A stretch of DNA of 64,000 nt from contig NZ_JACZHT010000001.1 of assembly GCF_014861485.1 (NCBI RefSeq), forward strand, positions 558,001-622,000. The letters run 5' to 3'. Below, one piece after another: positions 9,198 to 20,129 of this stretch (its first letter is position 1; every line of letters begins with the position of its first letter). Origin of the DNA: Phaeovibrio sulfidiphilus. Its GTDB lineage: Bacteria > Pseudomonadota > Alphaproteobacteria > Rhodospirillales > Rhodospirillaceae. Made by a program: the position numbers and the translations under genes. The notes under the pieces are model-generated. The model was not told where the DNA came from. It worked only from the letters and a program-made list of their open reading frames with translations, and did no database searches.

Positions 9198-10175
9198 ATG
9201 ACCCACACTCCCCGCCCCATTGAAGACATTCTGGCCGATGCGGACCGCCTCGTGCTGTGCGGGGAGGTGAACCGCGCCCGGGAGGCTCTCCGCCGCGCCC
9301 GGATGCTCACCCGGGAGCAGGGCCCCGCGGACGCCGAGCTGGGGATACTGGCCCGCCTGGGCGAGCTGGAACTGGCCAGCTCGTTCTATGGCGCCGCCCG
9401 GGAGACCCTGTCCGAGGCCCTGGCCCTGCCCTGGGATGACACCCGGATCACGGACCGGGCCTATGCGCTTTACATGATGGGCGCCCTCGAGGACGCGGAG
9501 TCCAACACCACCGAACGCGACGCCCTGTGGAACCAGGCCAAGGCCCTCCTGCACGACGCCGGAGACACGGCCGGAGAGGCCCGGATCCTCCGGGTTCAGG
9601 CCGGGGTCGCCCGCCGGGCCCGCAAGGACAAGCGGGCGCTGGCCCTCTACGGTCAGGCCCTGGGCCTCTACACCGCCCTGGGCCACACGTTCCACCGGGG
9701 CATGGTCCTGCGGGAGCGGGGGCTCCTGCACCGCCAGATGGAGCGCCCCGACCTGGCCCACAACGACTTTGAAACCGCCATCGAGCTGTTCGCCATGAAC
9801 GGCAACACCCTGGACGAGGCCCAGACCCACTTCGACCTGGGCGAGATGCTGGCCTCCCTGGGGAACCTGAACGACGGCCGGGAGGCCATGCTCAGGGCGC
9901 TGCGTGCGTTCTCCAGCGCCGGAGACCGCAAGGGCGAGGCCCGGGCCCTGATCAAGCTGGGGAACTTCTACCGGGACAGCGCCCCCAAACTGGCGTGCAA
10001 GTACTACGCCCGGTGCGCCGACCTGGCGGGCCGGCTCGGGCTCGCGAAGCTTGAGGACGCGGCCCTCGTCCACCAGGCCGAGCTGGAGCAGGCCGCCCGG
10101 CAAAACGCCGCCGCAGCCGCCGTTGCCGCGGCCGCCGCAGCCCAGGGACCGAGCCCCGCTCCGGGCCCCGGATAA
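9198..10175 (+). CDS. TPR-repeat protein
   Basis: 325 residues, almost entirely helical with at least five or six tetratricopeptide-like repeats; clear examples are the DKRALALYGQALGLYTALG and DLAHNDFETAIELFAMNG segments near residues 145-205. TPR solenoids mediate protein-protein contacts, so this is probably a scaffold; the partner is unknown. It has no signal peptide. The C-terminus is an Ala-rich run ending in PGPG. The ATG at 9198 has GGAGG 9 bases upstream; another ATG at 9123 (after GGAAGAAG) would add 25 residues and cannot be excluded. The gene ends 35 bases before the terminator that overlaps the dnaN promoter. Confidence 0.8.
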   Translation: MTHTPRPIEDILADADRLVLCGEVNRAREALRRARMLTREQGPADAELGILARLGELELASSFYGAARETLSEALALPWDDTRITDRAYALYMMGALEDAESNTTERDALWNQAKALLHDAGDTAGEARILRVQAGVARRARKDKRALALYGQALGLYTALGHTFHRGMVLRERGLLHRQMERPDLAHNDFETAIELFAMNGNTLDEAQTHFDLGEMLASLGNLNDGREAMLRALRAFSSAGDRKGEARALIKLGNFYRDSAPKLACKYYARCADLAGRLGLAKLEDAALVHQAELEQAARQNAAAAAVAAAAAAQGPSPAPGPG

Positions 10176-10194
10176 ACGCGTGCGATAATACCCG

Positions 10195-10223
10195 TTGGCG
10201 AATGGAACCGGGGCGCGTATACT
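10195..10223 (+). promoter_or_regulatory. Sigma-70-type promoter of dnaN
   Basis: TTGGCG (10195-10200), a 17-base spacer, then TATACT (10218-10223). Transcription would start near 10230, giving a leader of about 34 bases before the dnaN ATG. The -10 box lies in the loop of the hairpin at 10210-10231. Confidence 0.6.
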
Positions 10224-10236
10224 TGCGCCCCTTTTT
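10210..10236 (+). terminator. Intrinsic terminator of the TPR gene
   Basis: GGGGCGC / GCGCCCC stem of 7 bp, 8-base loop, followed by TTTTT. It ends transcripts from the TPR gene and overlaps the dnaN promoter. Confidence 0.75.
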
Positions 10237-10263
10237 CATTTTTCGCGATACGGGCTTTCTGGC

Positions 10264-11382
10264 ATGAAATTCACGACCGAGCGGACTGCCTTCCTCAAGA
10301 GTCTGGGACACGTTCAGAGCATCGTCGAAAAGCGCGGGACGATTCCCATCCTGTCCAACGTGCGCCTTGAGGCAAAAGGCGAGGGCCTGTCCCTGAACGC
10401 CACGGACATGGACATCGAGATCGAGGAGTTCTGCCCCGCCGGCGTCATCCAGCCCGGCGCGACGACGGCTCCGGCCCACACCCTGTTCGAGATCGTCCGC
10501 AAGCTGCCGGACGGCGCCCAGGTCGAGGTCTCCTTTGACGGCGACGAGAGCCAGATCCTGCTGCGCGCCGGACGCTCCCGGTTCCGGCTGGCCTGCCTGC
10601 CGGTGAGCGAATTCCCCATCATGAACCCGGGCGAGTTCTCCCACACCTTCGCGATTCCCGCCTCGGACCTGCGGGGTCTGATCGACCGGACCCGCCAGGC
10701 CATCTCCAACGAGGAAACCCGCTATTACCTGAACGGGATTTTCCTGCACGCGGCCGACTCGGGGGGCGTTCCTGTCCTGCGGGCCGTGGCCACCGACGGG
10801 CACCGTCTGGCCTGCGCCGACGTGCCGCTGCCCCAGGGTGCGGCGGGCATGCCCGGCATCATCCTGCCGAAAAAGACCGTGGGCGAGCTGCGCAAGCTGT
10901 CCGACGAAACCGGAATGGACATCTCCATCGCCGTCTCGGAACAGAAGATCCGCTTCACGTTCGACGACATCTCGTTGGTCTCAAAGCTGATCGACGGCAA
11001 GTTCCCGGACTATGAGCGGGTCATTCCGCGCAACAATGACAAGATGCTCCAGATCGACCGGCAGAGCTTCTCGCAGGCCGTGGACCGCGTGTCGGCCATT
11101 TCGTCCGAGCGCTCGAAGGCCGTCAAGATGGCCCTGGGCAAGGACCAGATCTCCCTGTCCGCCAACAGCCCGGATGCGGGAAGCGCCCAGGAGGACGTCT
11201 CGGCCGAATACGACAGCCAGGCCTTCGAGATCGGCTTCAACGCCCGCTACCTGACGGACATCCTGGATCACCTTCAAGGTGAGACGGTCCAGATCAGCCT
11301 CTCGGACGGAGCCGCCCCGACCGTCATCCGCGACACGGCGGATGCCTCGGCGCTCTACGTCCTGATGCCGATGCGTGTCTGA
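10264..11382 (+). CDS. dnaN: DNA polymerase III sliding clamp (beta)
   Basis: Ring-shaped processivity clamp that tethers DNA polymerase III and repair enzymes to DNA; it works as a homodimer. 372 residues, the normal length, with the three repeated clamp domains. Signature segments include SNVRLEA near residue 36, TRYYLNGIFLH near 158, VATDGHRLA near 178, and the C-terminal YVLMPMRV end that closes the partner-binding groove. The ATG at 10264 matches the family start (MKFTTERTAFL). It overlaps recF by 8 bases, so the two are co-transcribed. No dnaA or DnaA-box cluster is seen upstream. Confidence 0.98.
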   Translation: MKFTTERTAFLKSLGHVQSIVEKRGTIPILSNVRLEAKGEGLSLNATDMDIEIEEFCPAGVIQPGATTAPAHTLFEIVRKLPDGAQVEVSFDGDESQILLRAGRSRFRLACLPVSEFPIMNPGEFSHTFAIPASDLRGLIDRTRQAISNEETRYYLNGIFLHAADSGGVPVLRAVATDGHRLACADVPLPQGAAGMPGIILPKKTVGELRKLSDETGMDISIAVSEQKIRFTFDDISLVSKLIDGKFPDYERVIPRNNDKMLQIDRQSFSQAVDRVSAISSERSKAVKMALGKDQISLSANSPDAGSAQEDVSAEYDSQAFEIGFNARYLTDILDHLQGETVQISLSDGAAPTVIRDTADASALYVLMPMRV

Positions 11383-12559
11383 CCCTGCCCGGCTTCCCCT
11401 GACCCGCCCGGGCGCCCATGTGGAGCGCCTGACCCTGAGCCGCTTCCGCTGCCACGGAAGCGTCCGCCTGGAGTCAGGCCATCCGACTGTGGTGCTTGTC
11501 GGCCCGAACGGGGCAGGCAAGACAAACCTTCTCGAAGCCCTGTCCTTCCTCGCCCCGGGACGCGGACTGCGCAATGCGGCCCTGGGAGACGTGGGACAGT
11601 GGACCCCGGCCAGGCCGCCCGTCCCGGGTGATCCCCTGGTGTGGGCCGTGTCCGCGCGGGTGCGCATCGGCGGCGCCGACGAAGTGAGCATCGGCACCGG
11701 GCTCGAGGCCTCGGGCCGCCCCGGAGCCCGGGAAAAGCGCGTGGTCCAGATTGACGGGCAGCCCGCCGCCGGACACGCCGCCCTGGGAGCCCTGTTTCCC
11801 GTTCTCTGGCTGACCCCCGAGATGGATCCCCTGTTCCGGGATGCGGCCCAGGAACGCCGCCGCTTCCTGGACCGGTTCGTTGCCGCCCTGGACCCGGGGC
11901 ATACGGGCCGGGCCTCGGCCTACGCCCGGGCCCAGCGGGAACGCCTCCGGCTCCTGCGCTCGCCCCAGCGGCCGCCGGGCGCCTGGCTGGACGCCCTGGA
12001 AGACGTGATGGCCCGCCACGGCGTGGCCCTTGTGGCCGCCCGGCGCGACCTTCTCGACCGCCTGGGAGCCGCCGTGTCCCTGTCCTGCGGCCCCTTTCCC
12101 GGCGTTCGGCTGGACATGGATTCGGACGTGGACCGCTGGCTGGCCTCGGGCCCGGCCCTGGCCGCCGAGGACCGCCTGCGCGACGCCCTTGCCGCCAGCC
12201 GGGAGACGGACGCCCAGCGGGACATAACCACCGCGGGCCCCCACCGGGACGACCTGCTGGCCTGGCACGGCACGACGGGGGCTCCGGCCCACCACTCGTC
12301 GACCGGGGAGCAGAAGGCCATGCTGGTGGCCCTTCTTCTGGCCCAGTCCCGGGTTCTGTCGGCCTCGCGGGGGGTATCCCCGCTGCTGCTGCTCGACGAC
12401 GTGGCCGCCCACCTGGACGGGCTGCGCCGGGACGCCCTGTTCGAGGCCCTGCGGGCCCTCGGCTCCCAGGTCTGGGTCTCGGGCACCGACCGCGAGCTGT
12501 TCGGCGGCGTGGGACCGGACGCCCTTTTCCTGCGGCTTGAGAACGGCGCCATCCTGTAG
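11375..12559 (+). CDS. recF: RecF recombination mediator ATPase
   Basis: SMC/ABC-like ATPase that helps load RecA at single-strand gaps. 394 residues. Walker A GPNGAGKTN lies near residues 43-51, the ABC signature appears as the STGEQKAML segment near residue 308, and Walker B as LLLLDDVAAHLD near residue 335. The start is GTG at 11375, inside the end of dnaN; the conserved RLTLSRFR strand follows at residue 18. The first 15 residues vary, so the exact start has some doubt. It sits in the order dnaN-recF-gyrB common in bacteria. Confidence 0.96.
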   Translation: MSDPARLPLTRPGAHVERLTLSRFRCHGSVRLESGHPTVVLVGPNGAGKTNLLEALSFLAPGRGLRNAALGDVGQWTPARPPVPGDPLVWAVSARVRIGGADEVSIGTGLEASGRPGAREKRVVQIDGQPAAGHAALGALFPVLWLTPEMDPLFRDAAQERRRFLDRFVAALDPGHTGRASAYARAQRERLRLLRSPQRPPGAWLDALEDVMARHGVALVAARRDLLDRLGAAVSLSCGPFPGVRLDMDSDVDRWLASGPALAAEDRLRDALAASRETDAQRDITTAGPHRDDLLAWHGTTGAPAHHSSTGEQKAMLVALLLAQSRVLSASRGVSPLLLLDDVAAHLDGLRRDALFEALRALGSQVWVSGTDRELFGGVGPDALFLRLENGAIL

Positions 12560-15133
<2,574 letters not shown>

Positions 15134-15154
15134 ACGGGGAGCCAGACGTCAGAC

Positions 15155-15598
15155 ATGAGCAAAAGTATCATTTTCGGCGCACTGATGATGGGCGTCGTCC
15201 TGTACACGGTCTTTGTGATGCCCGCCGACGAGCACGACCCGACGCTGGTGCTTGCGGGCATCCCCCACACCGGAAAGGTGCTGAGCGCCCGCGAGGCCAT
15301 GGAGGCCGATACGGACGTGGCTCGCGAGTACTACGAGTCCCGCTTTGTCGGACAGAAGTTCTCCGATGTGGACGCCCTGTGCAAACGGGAAAAGGGCTTC
15401 CTCCAGGCGGGCCTGCACCGGCTGGCCAGCATTGACTGCCTCCCCCGCGGCGAGGGCCAGTACGACATCCGCTATTCCCTGGCGGTCAACGGCTCCAGCG
15501 AGGGAACCCGGCAGGTCTGGACCCTGGGCGTGGTCTACAGCCCGTGTACCGGCAAGGTGGTCCGGATCGATCCGGTCAGCTGGACCATGGCCCAGTAA
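15155..15598 (+). CDS. Small membrane-anchored protein, unassigned
   Basis: 147 residues, not recognised. A hydrophobic stretch at residues 4-21 looks like an uncleaved anchor or a signal peptide; the rest is polar and probably periplasmic. Three Cys residues (near 78, 95 and 132) could form a disulfide. It begins 21 bases after gyrB on the same strand and is closed by the terminator at 15665, so it is probably co-transcribed with gyrB. No known motif is visible. Confidence 0.7.
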   Translation: MSKSIIFGALMMGVVLYTVFVMPADEHDPTLVLAGIPHTGKVLSAREAMEADTDVAREYYESRFVGQKFSDVDALCKREKGFLQAGLHRLASIDCLPRGEGQYDIRYSLAVNGSSEGTRQVWTLGVVYSPCTGKVVRIDPVSWTMAQ

Positions 15599-15664
15599 GG
15601 CCTCCGCGCGCGGGACGGGCGCCCCAAGGCAGCCCGGCCCCGCAGAACGCCAGAACACCGAAAC

Positions 15665-15694
15665 GGCCGGGCGCCCCGTGCGACCCGGCCTTTT
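15665..15694 (+). terminator. Intrinsic terminator after the gyrB cluster
   Basis: GGCCGGG (15665-15671) pairs with CCCGGCC (15684-15690) and is followed by TTTT. It lies 66 bases after the small anchored protein and probably ends the dnaN-recF-gyrB transcript. Confidence 0.65.
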
Positions 15695-15867
15695 CCATGC
15701 CCGAATGCCGGGGCGTGCGTGCCCGAACGCAAGGGCTTGCATGCCCGAACGCGACGGGGCTCCGGGGGTCGCTCCCGCACCCGTACTGCCCCACCCGGGC
15801 CCCTGACGCGAGGCAGAGCTACCCAGCCGCGCCCATCGGCGCATCCCCCCTGGCCCGCTGCGGGCAC

Positions 15868-15899
15868 AAAAAAACCGGCTGACATCCGCCAGCCGGTTT
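15868..15899 (-). terminator. Intrinsic terminator of the LysR gene
   Basis: On the minus strand AAACCGGCTG pairs with CAGCCGGTTT (10 bp, 8-base loop) and is followed by a T-run (A-run 15868-15874 on the plus strand). It lies 20 bases beyond the LysR stop codon. Confidence 0.85.
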
Positions 15900-15918
15900 C
15901 CTGTGGGGCAGTCGCCCC

Positions 15919-16836
15919 CTAGAGCTCGAAGTACCCGCCCGAGGCATCGAACATCTCGCGGATCGCATCGGCCATGGCCAGGGTGGCCCGGGTGGGAGCC
16001 CGGTCCCTCGGCCAGGCCAGAACAATCGCGCGCTTGAGCGGCGGGGTGCCCAGCGGACGGGCCACGAGGGCGCCGCTCTTCAGGTCTCTCTCGAACGCCG
16101 AGGGCGCGTGGATGAACACACCCAGCTTGCGCTTGGCCAGCTCGGAGGACACCCGGAGCGAATCGGTCTCAATCGCCGTGTTCAGGGTCATGCGGTGGGA
16201 CAGCAGAGCCTGATCAATCAGCGAGCGCATGCCGTGACGGCGGCTGGGCATCAGAACCGGCAGCTCGGCGAGGGCCTGGATGGGCACCGGGGAGTTCGGC
16301 GATCCGGTGTCCGGCATCAGGTCCGGGTGCGAGATCAGCATCAGTTCCTCGGTCATCAGGGGCTCGTGGAACAGGGCCGGATGGACCGTCTGGGCATACA
16401 GGATACCCGTGTCGATCCAGCCCGCCAGCAGGCCGTCCTGCACAAAACCCGAGAGCTCCTCGACCACGCACAGGTGAACGAGGGGATGCCGGTGACGGAA
16501 ATGGTCCACAAGGGGAGCCGTCAGGCGCACGCCAATCGACGGCGGGAGGCCAACCGCAACGCGGCCCATGACCTCCTCGTGACGCGAGGCCATGGCGTGG
16601 CGCGCGGCCTCAATGGAATCCAGAATGGAACGGGCGTGCTCGGCCAGGAGAAGTCCGGCCTCGGTGGGTTCCGCCCCACGACCGGTCCGGCGAAAAAGGG
16701 TCTCGCCGACTTCCTGCTCAAGAATGCTGATCTGCCGGGACAGGGCCGGCTGGGTCAGCTCAATGCGTTCCGCCGCAGCGCTGAAGCTGCCTGTTTCCAT
16801 GATCTGGAGAAAAGATTTCAGATGGCGGGGATCCAT
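15919..16836 (-). CDS. LysR-family transcription regulator
   Basis: 305 residues, the standard LTTR length. The N-terminal winged helix-turn-helix is clear (residues 1-60: LKSFLQIMETGSFSAAAERI, then TQPALSRQISILE and GETLFRRTGRG), followed by the linker helix and a two-lobed effector-binding domain (about 90-295) with the VAVGLPPSI segment that begins it. LTTRs usually act as tetramers and control divergent or nearby genes. Here the upstream neighbour is tRNA-Leu, so no target is obvious. It resembles the Nac/CbbR-like part of the family, but the effector cannot be assigned. Confidence 0.93.
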   Translation of the reverse strand: MDPRHLKSFLQIMETGSFSAAAERIELTQPALSRQISILEQEVGETLFRRTGRGAEPTEAGLLLAEHARSILDSIEAARHAMASRHEEVMGRVAVGLPPSIGVRLTAPLVDHFRHRHPLVHLCVVEELSGFVQDGLLAGWIDTGILYAQTVHPALFHEPLMTEELMLISHPDLMPDTGSPNSPVPIQALAELPVLMPSRRHGMRSLIDQALLSHRMTLNTAIETDSLRVSSELAKRKLGVFIHAPSAFERDLKSGALVARPLGTPPLKRAIVLAWPRDRAPTRATLAMADAIREMFDASGGYFEL

Positions 16837-16949
16837 GCGGGGCTGCTTTCAGGGCTGGGTTCGCAACAGGGCACGAAGCGAACAGTGGGCTCGCCGGAAG
16901 GGCACGGGCGAACGGAACCTCGCCTGTCTCGGTCTCCAGGCGAAGAAGA

Positions 16950-17036
16950 TGGTGCCCCCGGGGAGACTTGAACTCCCACGCCCGCAAGGGCAGCGGATTT
17001 TGAGTCCGCCGCGTCTACCGGTTCCGCCACAGGGGC
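16950..17036 (-). tRNA. tRNA-Leu (anticodon CAA)
   Basis: 87 bases including an encoded CCA. The acceptor stem GCCCCTG pairs with CGGGGGC (one G-T pair). The anticodon loop CTCAAAA gives CAA, reading UUG. A long variable arm (TGCCCTTGCGGGCG region) marks it as a class II tRNA. The T-loop TTCAAGT is normal. Confidence 0.97.
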
Positions 17037-17482
17037 ACAACACACCAACCATGGCGCGCCGGCGGATCATGACGCCATGCCGAACACCCGTCAATACGAT
17101 CTTTCATCAGATGATTATTTTTTCAAATACCACTGGGAATTCAGTGTGTTCCAAGCCGGAAAAATCGCCCCGGACACGCCCGGGAGACCGATTTCGGGGC
17201 GTTTTGGGGTGTTCTACAGACGGATGCGGTCACAACCGTGCGGCGCGACGGGCCCGGACTCCGGGTTTGGCGGCCCCGGTCCGGGGCAGCGACAGGTCGA
17301 CCGGCAGCCCCCGTCCCTCCCCGCAACCCGGGCCGAAAGCAGGCGCGACTCCGGAAGAAAACGCACGGAGCGGGCACCGGCCACCTCGAATGTAAGCGGG
17401 CCCCGGCGCCAGCCCCCGGACAACCACGCACACAAAAAGGAGGAGCCGCCCCTTCACGACAGACGTGAAAAACGCCCAAACA
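17037..17482. other. Gene-free stretch upstream of tRNA-Leu
   Basis: No credible gene. The first 130 bases hold AT-rich patches that may include the tRNA-Leu promoter; the remainder is GC-rich without motifs that I can support. Confidence 0.5.
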
Positions 17483-17483
17483 A

Positions 17484-17517
17484 AAAAGGACACGAACCGA
17501 AGTTCCGTGTCCTTTTT
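17484..17517 (-). terminator. Original tRNA-Lys terminator
   Basis: On the minus strand AAAAAGGACACGG..AAC, a TTCG loop, and GTT..CGTGTCCTTTTT form a long stem with a stable C(TTCG)G tetraloop and a T-run. It lies just beyond the displaced 3' end of tRNA-Lys at 17552, so it was probably the tRNA-Lys terminator before the islet was inserted. Confidence 0.75.
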
Positions 17518-17551
17518 CTGTCTCTCGACGAAGGGTCACCCCTTCCTGAAT

Positions 17552-17598
17552 TTGGTGGGCGCACAAGGACTCGAACCTTGGACCCGCTGATTAAGAGT
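17552..17598. repeat. 47-bp att-like repeat, displaced tRNA-Lys 3' end
   Basis: Identical base for base to 19699-19745. On the minus strand it is the part of tRNA-Lys from the anticodon loop (CTCTTAA) to the CCA end. The homology stops sharply at the 5' side of the anticodon loop, so this copy is not a complete tRNA. This is the pattern left when an element integrates by site-specific recombination into the 3' half of a tRNA gene. Confidence 0.9.
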
Positions 17599-17890
17599 TG
17601 CCTGAAAACTCCGTTGGCCAATAGAGAGTTTGCAGCTTCCAGCCCTTTGTCGCCCCCATAAGAATCAAGGGGTTAGAAGCGCCCTGCAAACCACTAGGCC
17701 ACCTCCTAAGGAACCAAAACCCTTGCCACTGCATTCAGTTTCCCCCGATGATCTTCCCCCGCGTTATGGAGGTTCTGGACATAGCGAGCGACGTCGTGCT
17801 GTATGGCCTCGGGACCCCGGGCAGCGAGGGCGCGGGCTGAAAAGCAGGCAGCTTGGTTCACCCGCCCACGACAATGTCCTGAAGAAGACA

Positions 17891-17946
17891 CTGTTCCTGA
17901 CATAAGCCCCAGCCTTATGTCAGGAACAGGCTAGTTTTTGACATAA
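17891..17946. promoter_or_regulatory. Inverted repeat and TGACATAA motifs upstream of fic
   Basis: CTGTTCCTGACATAAG (17891-17906) and its exact reverse complement (17914-17929) form a perfect 16-bp inverted repeat around a 7-base spacer. The core TGACATAA recurs at 17939-17946, where it overlaps a TTGACA that could be the -35 box of fic. A T5 run follows the right arm, so terminator activity for an incoming plus-strand transcript is also possible. The arrangement suits an operator, perhaps for the winged helix of the Fic protein itself. Confidence 0.5.
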
Positions 17947-18012
17947 AGATTGAGGCGTGGGCCTTTATGAGGTAGCGTCTAGATAAAGGTAAAAACAAGG
18001 AGCGGTTCACTC

Positions 18013-19146
18013 ATGGACATTCGGAACTTTCAAGCAGGAACCTACGAAAAACTCTACGAATATCGAGCATTCCGTCCTGAGCCAATTTGTCGTGAATGGA
18101 TCATTTCCGACCCCGAGCTGAGCGACATTCTGGGGCGCGCAGATCGTGCACTTGGGGAACTGAATGCCTTCGGACAGCTTATTCCCGATATCAATTTTTT
18201 TATCACCATGTACGTCGCAAAAGAAGCAACAGAGTCTAGCCGAATTGAAGGAACCCAAACCAATATTGAAGACGCCTTCAAAAATTCGGATGATCTAGAT
18301 CCAGAGGAGCGAAATGACTGGAAAGAAGTTCAGAACTACATTATGGCAATTAAAAGCGCCATTAAAGAAATGGAAACACTGCCTCTCTCATCACGCCTTT
18401 TACGCCAGACCCACGTGACCCTTCTTGATGGCGTACGAGGCGAGCATAAACAGCCTGGAGAATTCCGCACCAGCCAGAACTGGATCGGGGTCAGCCTTAA
18501 GAATGCCGTTTTTGTTCCGCCACATCACACGCATGTACCAGACCTGATGAGTGACCTTGAACGCTTCTTACATTCCGAGGAGATTTTTGTACATCCGCTG
18601 ATTCGCATTGCCATTGGGCACTATCAGTTTGAGACAATACACCCCTTTCTAGACGGTAATGGACGCCTCGGCAGACTTATGATCTCCCTCTATCTTGCCT
18701 CGAAAAAGCTTCTGGACAAACCGGTACTCTACCTATCGGACTACTTCGAGAGAAACAAGACAGAGTACATCGATCATCTGATGGCGGTTCGGCAAGGGAA
18801 CCATTTGCGAGAGTGGCTTGTTTTTTTTCTTCATGGCGTCGAAGAGACTGCACGAGCATCAACATGCGCTTTCCGTAAAATCCTAGAGATAAAACAACGA
18901 ATAGAGTGCGAGGTATTGCCTCGCTTCAACACTAGAAGGCAGGACAACGCACTGAGATTTATGAAGCAAATCTATGCACGCCCTGTCATTAGTGTGGGTG
19001 AAGCAGCCAAAGCCCTAGATATATCGACCAATACAGCTTCGACACTGATATCCGATATGATATCGTATGGCGTTCTAACCGAGATTACCGGTCAACGTCG
19101 CAATAGGTTGTTCCTCTTTCATGACTATCTCGACGTTTTCAGGTAG
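18013..19146 (+). CDS. fic: Fic-domain protein (class II AMPylator-like)
   Basis: 377 residues. Fic enzymes usually transfer AMP from ATP to a target hydroxyl. The catalytic motif is complete: HPFLDGNGRLGR near residues 214-225. An N-terminal inhibitory helix with the (S/T)xxxE(G/N) signature, SSRIEG near residues 75-80, marks a class II, self-inhibited Fic protein. A Fic_N-type region precedes it and a winged helix-turn-helix of about 60 residues ends the protein (VGEAAKALDISTNTASTLI). A ribosome-binding site AAGGAG lies about 9 bases before the ATG. Codon use is much more A/T-rich than in the neighbours. No separate antitoxin is encoded; the inhibitory helix is built in. Its target is unknown. 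Confidence 0.93.
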   Translation: MDIRNFQAGTYEKLYEYRAFRPEPICREWIISDPELSDILGRADRALGELNAFGQLIPDINFFITMYVAKEATESSRIEGTQTNIEDAFKNSDDLDPEERNDWKEVQNYIMAIKSAIKEMETLPLSSRLLRQTHVTLLDGVRGEHKQPGEFRTSQNWIGVSLKNAVFVPPHHTHVPDLMSDLERFLHSEEIFVHPLIRIAIGHYQFETIHPFLDGNGRLGRLMISLYLASKKLLDKPVLYLSDYFERNKTEYIDHLMAVRQGNHLREWLVFFLHGVEETARASTCAFRKILEIKQRIECEVLPRFNTRRQDNALRFMKQIYARPVISVGEAAKALDISTNTASTLISDMISYGVLTEITGQRRNRLFLFHDYLDVFR

Positions 19147-19656
19147 GAAAAACTCCTATGGGAGGCAACGTCACCCCTTTTTTACTGACGAGCCTGCCAA
19201 AACGCCCAGCCTTAGTCATCAGTCATCAACGGCCTCAAACGCCTCCCGCGATACAGCGCGCCGCGTGACCAGACAAAGGGGGCGCTTACAGCGAGCGAGC
19301 TCGCTCAGAACAGCGTCGCACTCGTCCGCCATCTACCGCCACAGCAGCATGTGGCCGGGGAGTTTCCCTCCTCCTGATTGAAGACAGAATCCGCAAATTT
19401 TCGGACTGGCTGTCCGTCAGGGGCACGTGCACCAGCCACTGGACCGAAGCAAAGGTATCACCTGATCCTGATGCAGAAGGATTTCGACCGGCTCCCGGGA
19501 GACGGTCATACCCGGGCCGGCGGTCCTAGTGTGACAGCAGCAATGGCCCGCCCCGGCGAGGCAGGCACAGACTTTGAGAGCGCGGCCGCCGAGGGACAAA
19601 AACAGGTGAGACGTCATGTGTTTTGCATACAGCCGCTGACCGTTTTGCAAACCATG
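19147..19656. other. Right part of the islet, no gene seen
   Basis: Mixed-composition DNA between fic and the tRNA-Lys terminator. No open frame with convincing codon bias, no recombinase remnant and no clear repeat was found. Confidence 0.45.
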
Positions 19657-19691
19657 AAAAAAGGGGCTGCCCAGATACTGGACAACCCCTT
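19657..19691 (-). terminator. tRNA-Lys terminator supplied by the islet
   Basis: On the minus strand AAGGGGTTGTCCAG pairs with CTGGGCAGCCCCTT (14 pairs counting G-U) around a 3-base loop, followed by a T-run (A-run at 19657-19662). It lies directly 3' of the intact tRNA-Lys. Confidence 0.85.
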
Positions 19692-19698
19692 GATTCTA

Positions 19699-19775
<77 letters not shown>

Positions 19776-19818
19776 GGCTGTCAGGACCAGTGTGCCGTTC
19801 CCCCTGCCGAGGAGCAAG

Positions 19819-19847
19819 CTTTTAGCAAAGAGCGTTCGCCCCGTCAA
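19819..19847 (-). promoter_or_regulatory. Probable tRNA-Lys promoter
   Basis: On the minus strand TTGACG (19842-19847), a 17-base spacer, then TAAAAG (19819-19824). The start would lie about 37 bases before the mature 5' end. The -35 is strong and the -10 moderate. Confidence 0.5.
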
Positions 19848-19973
19848 AGCCTTTTTGCCACCCCGGGCCGGAAAATCCTCACCCCCGGTCTGTGGGGTGG
19901 GCGCCCGGGGTCCGAGGCGGGAAAAGATGCCCTCTCAACGGGTTCCGGTCTTATTTTTCCCCTCTGATCCCGA

Positions 19974-20011
19974 GGCGGGCGCACGGTCCCTCTGGCCCGC
20001 CGGTTTTTTTT
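19974..20011 (+). terminator. Plus-strand terminator with no obvious gene
   Basis: GGCGGGC (19974-19980) pairs with GCCCGCC (19995-20001), followed by GG and eight Ts. The nearest plus-strand gene upstream is fic, more than 800 bases away beyond the minus-strand tRNA. It may end a short unannotated transcript from 19776-19973; nothing else in 19776-20129 looks like a gene. Confidence 0.7.
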
Positions 20012-20129
20012 GAGGCACACTCCCGCAAAAAAAGAGAGCGAGCCCCAAACGCTCCCGGACCGGTCGGCCGTCCTGACCCGGGCCGCCCAGGGACGCTTCC
20101 GTTTTGTGAACTGTAGGAGAATCAAATCC

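Noticed and set aside
10176-10263. Replication origin next to dnaN
   Set aside because: No DnaA boxes or AT-rich unwinding region; the gap holds only a terminator and promoter.
17599-18012. Separate antitoxin gene for Fic
   Set aside because: No short frame with a ribosome-binding site and credible composition was found. The SSRIEG inhibitory motif is inside the Fic protein.
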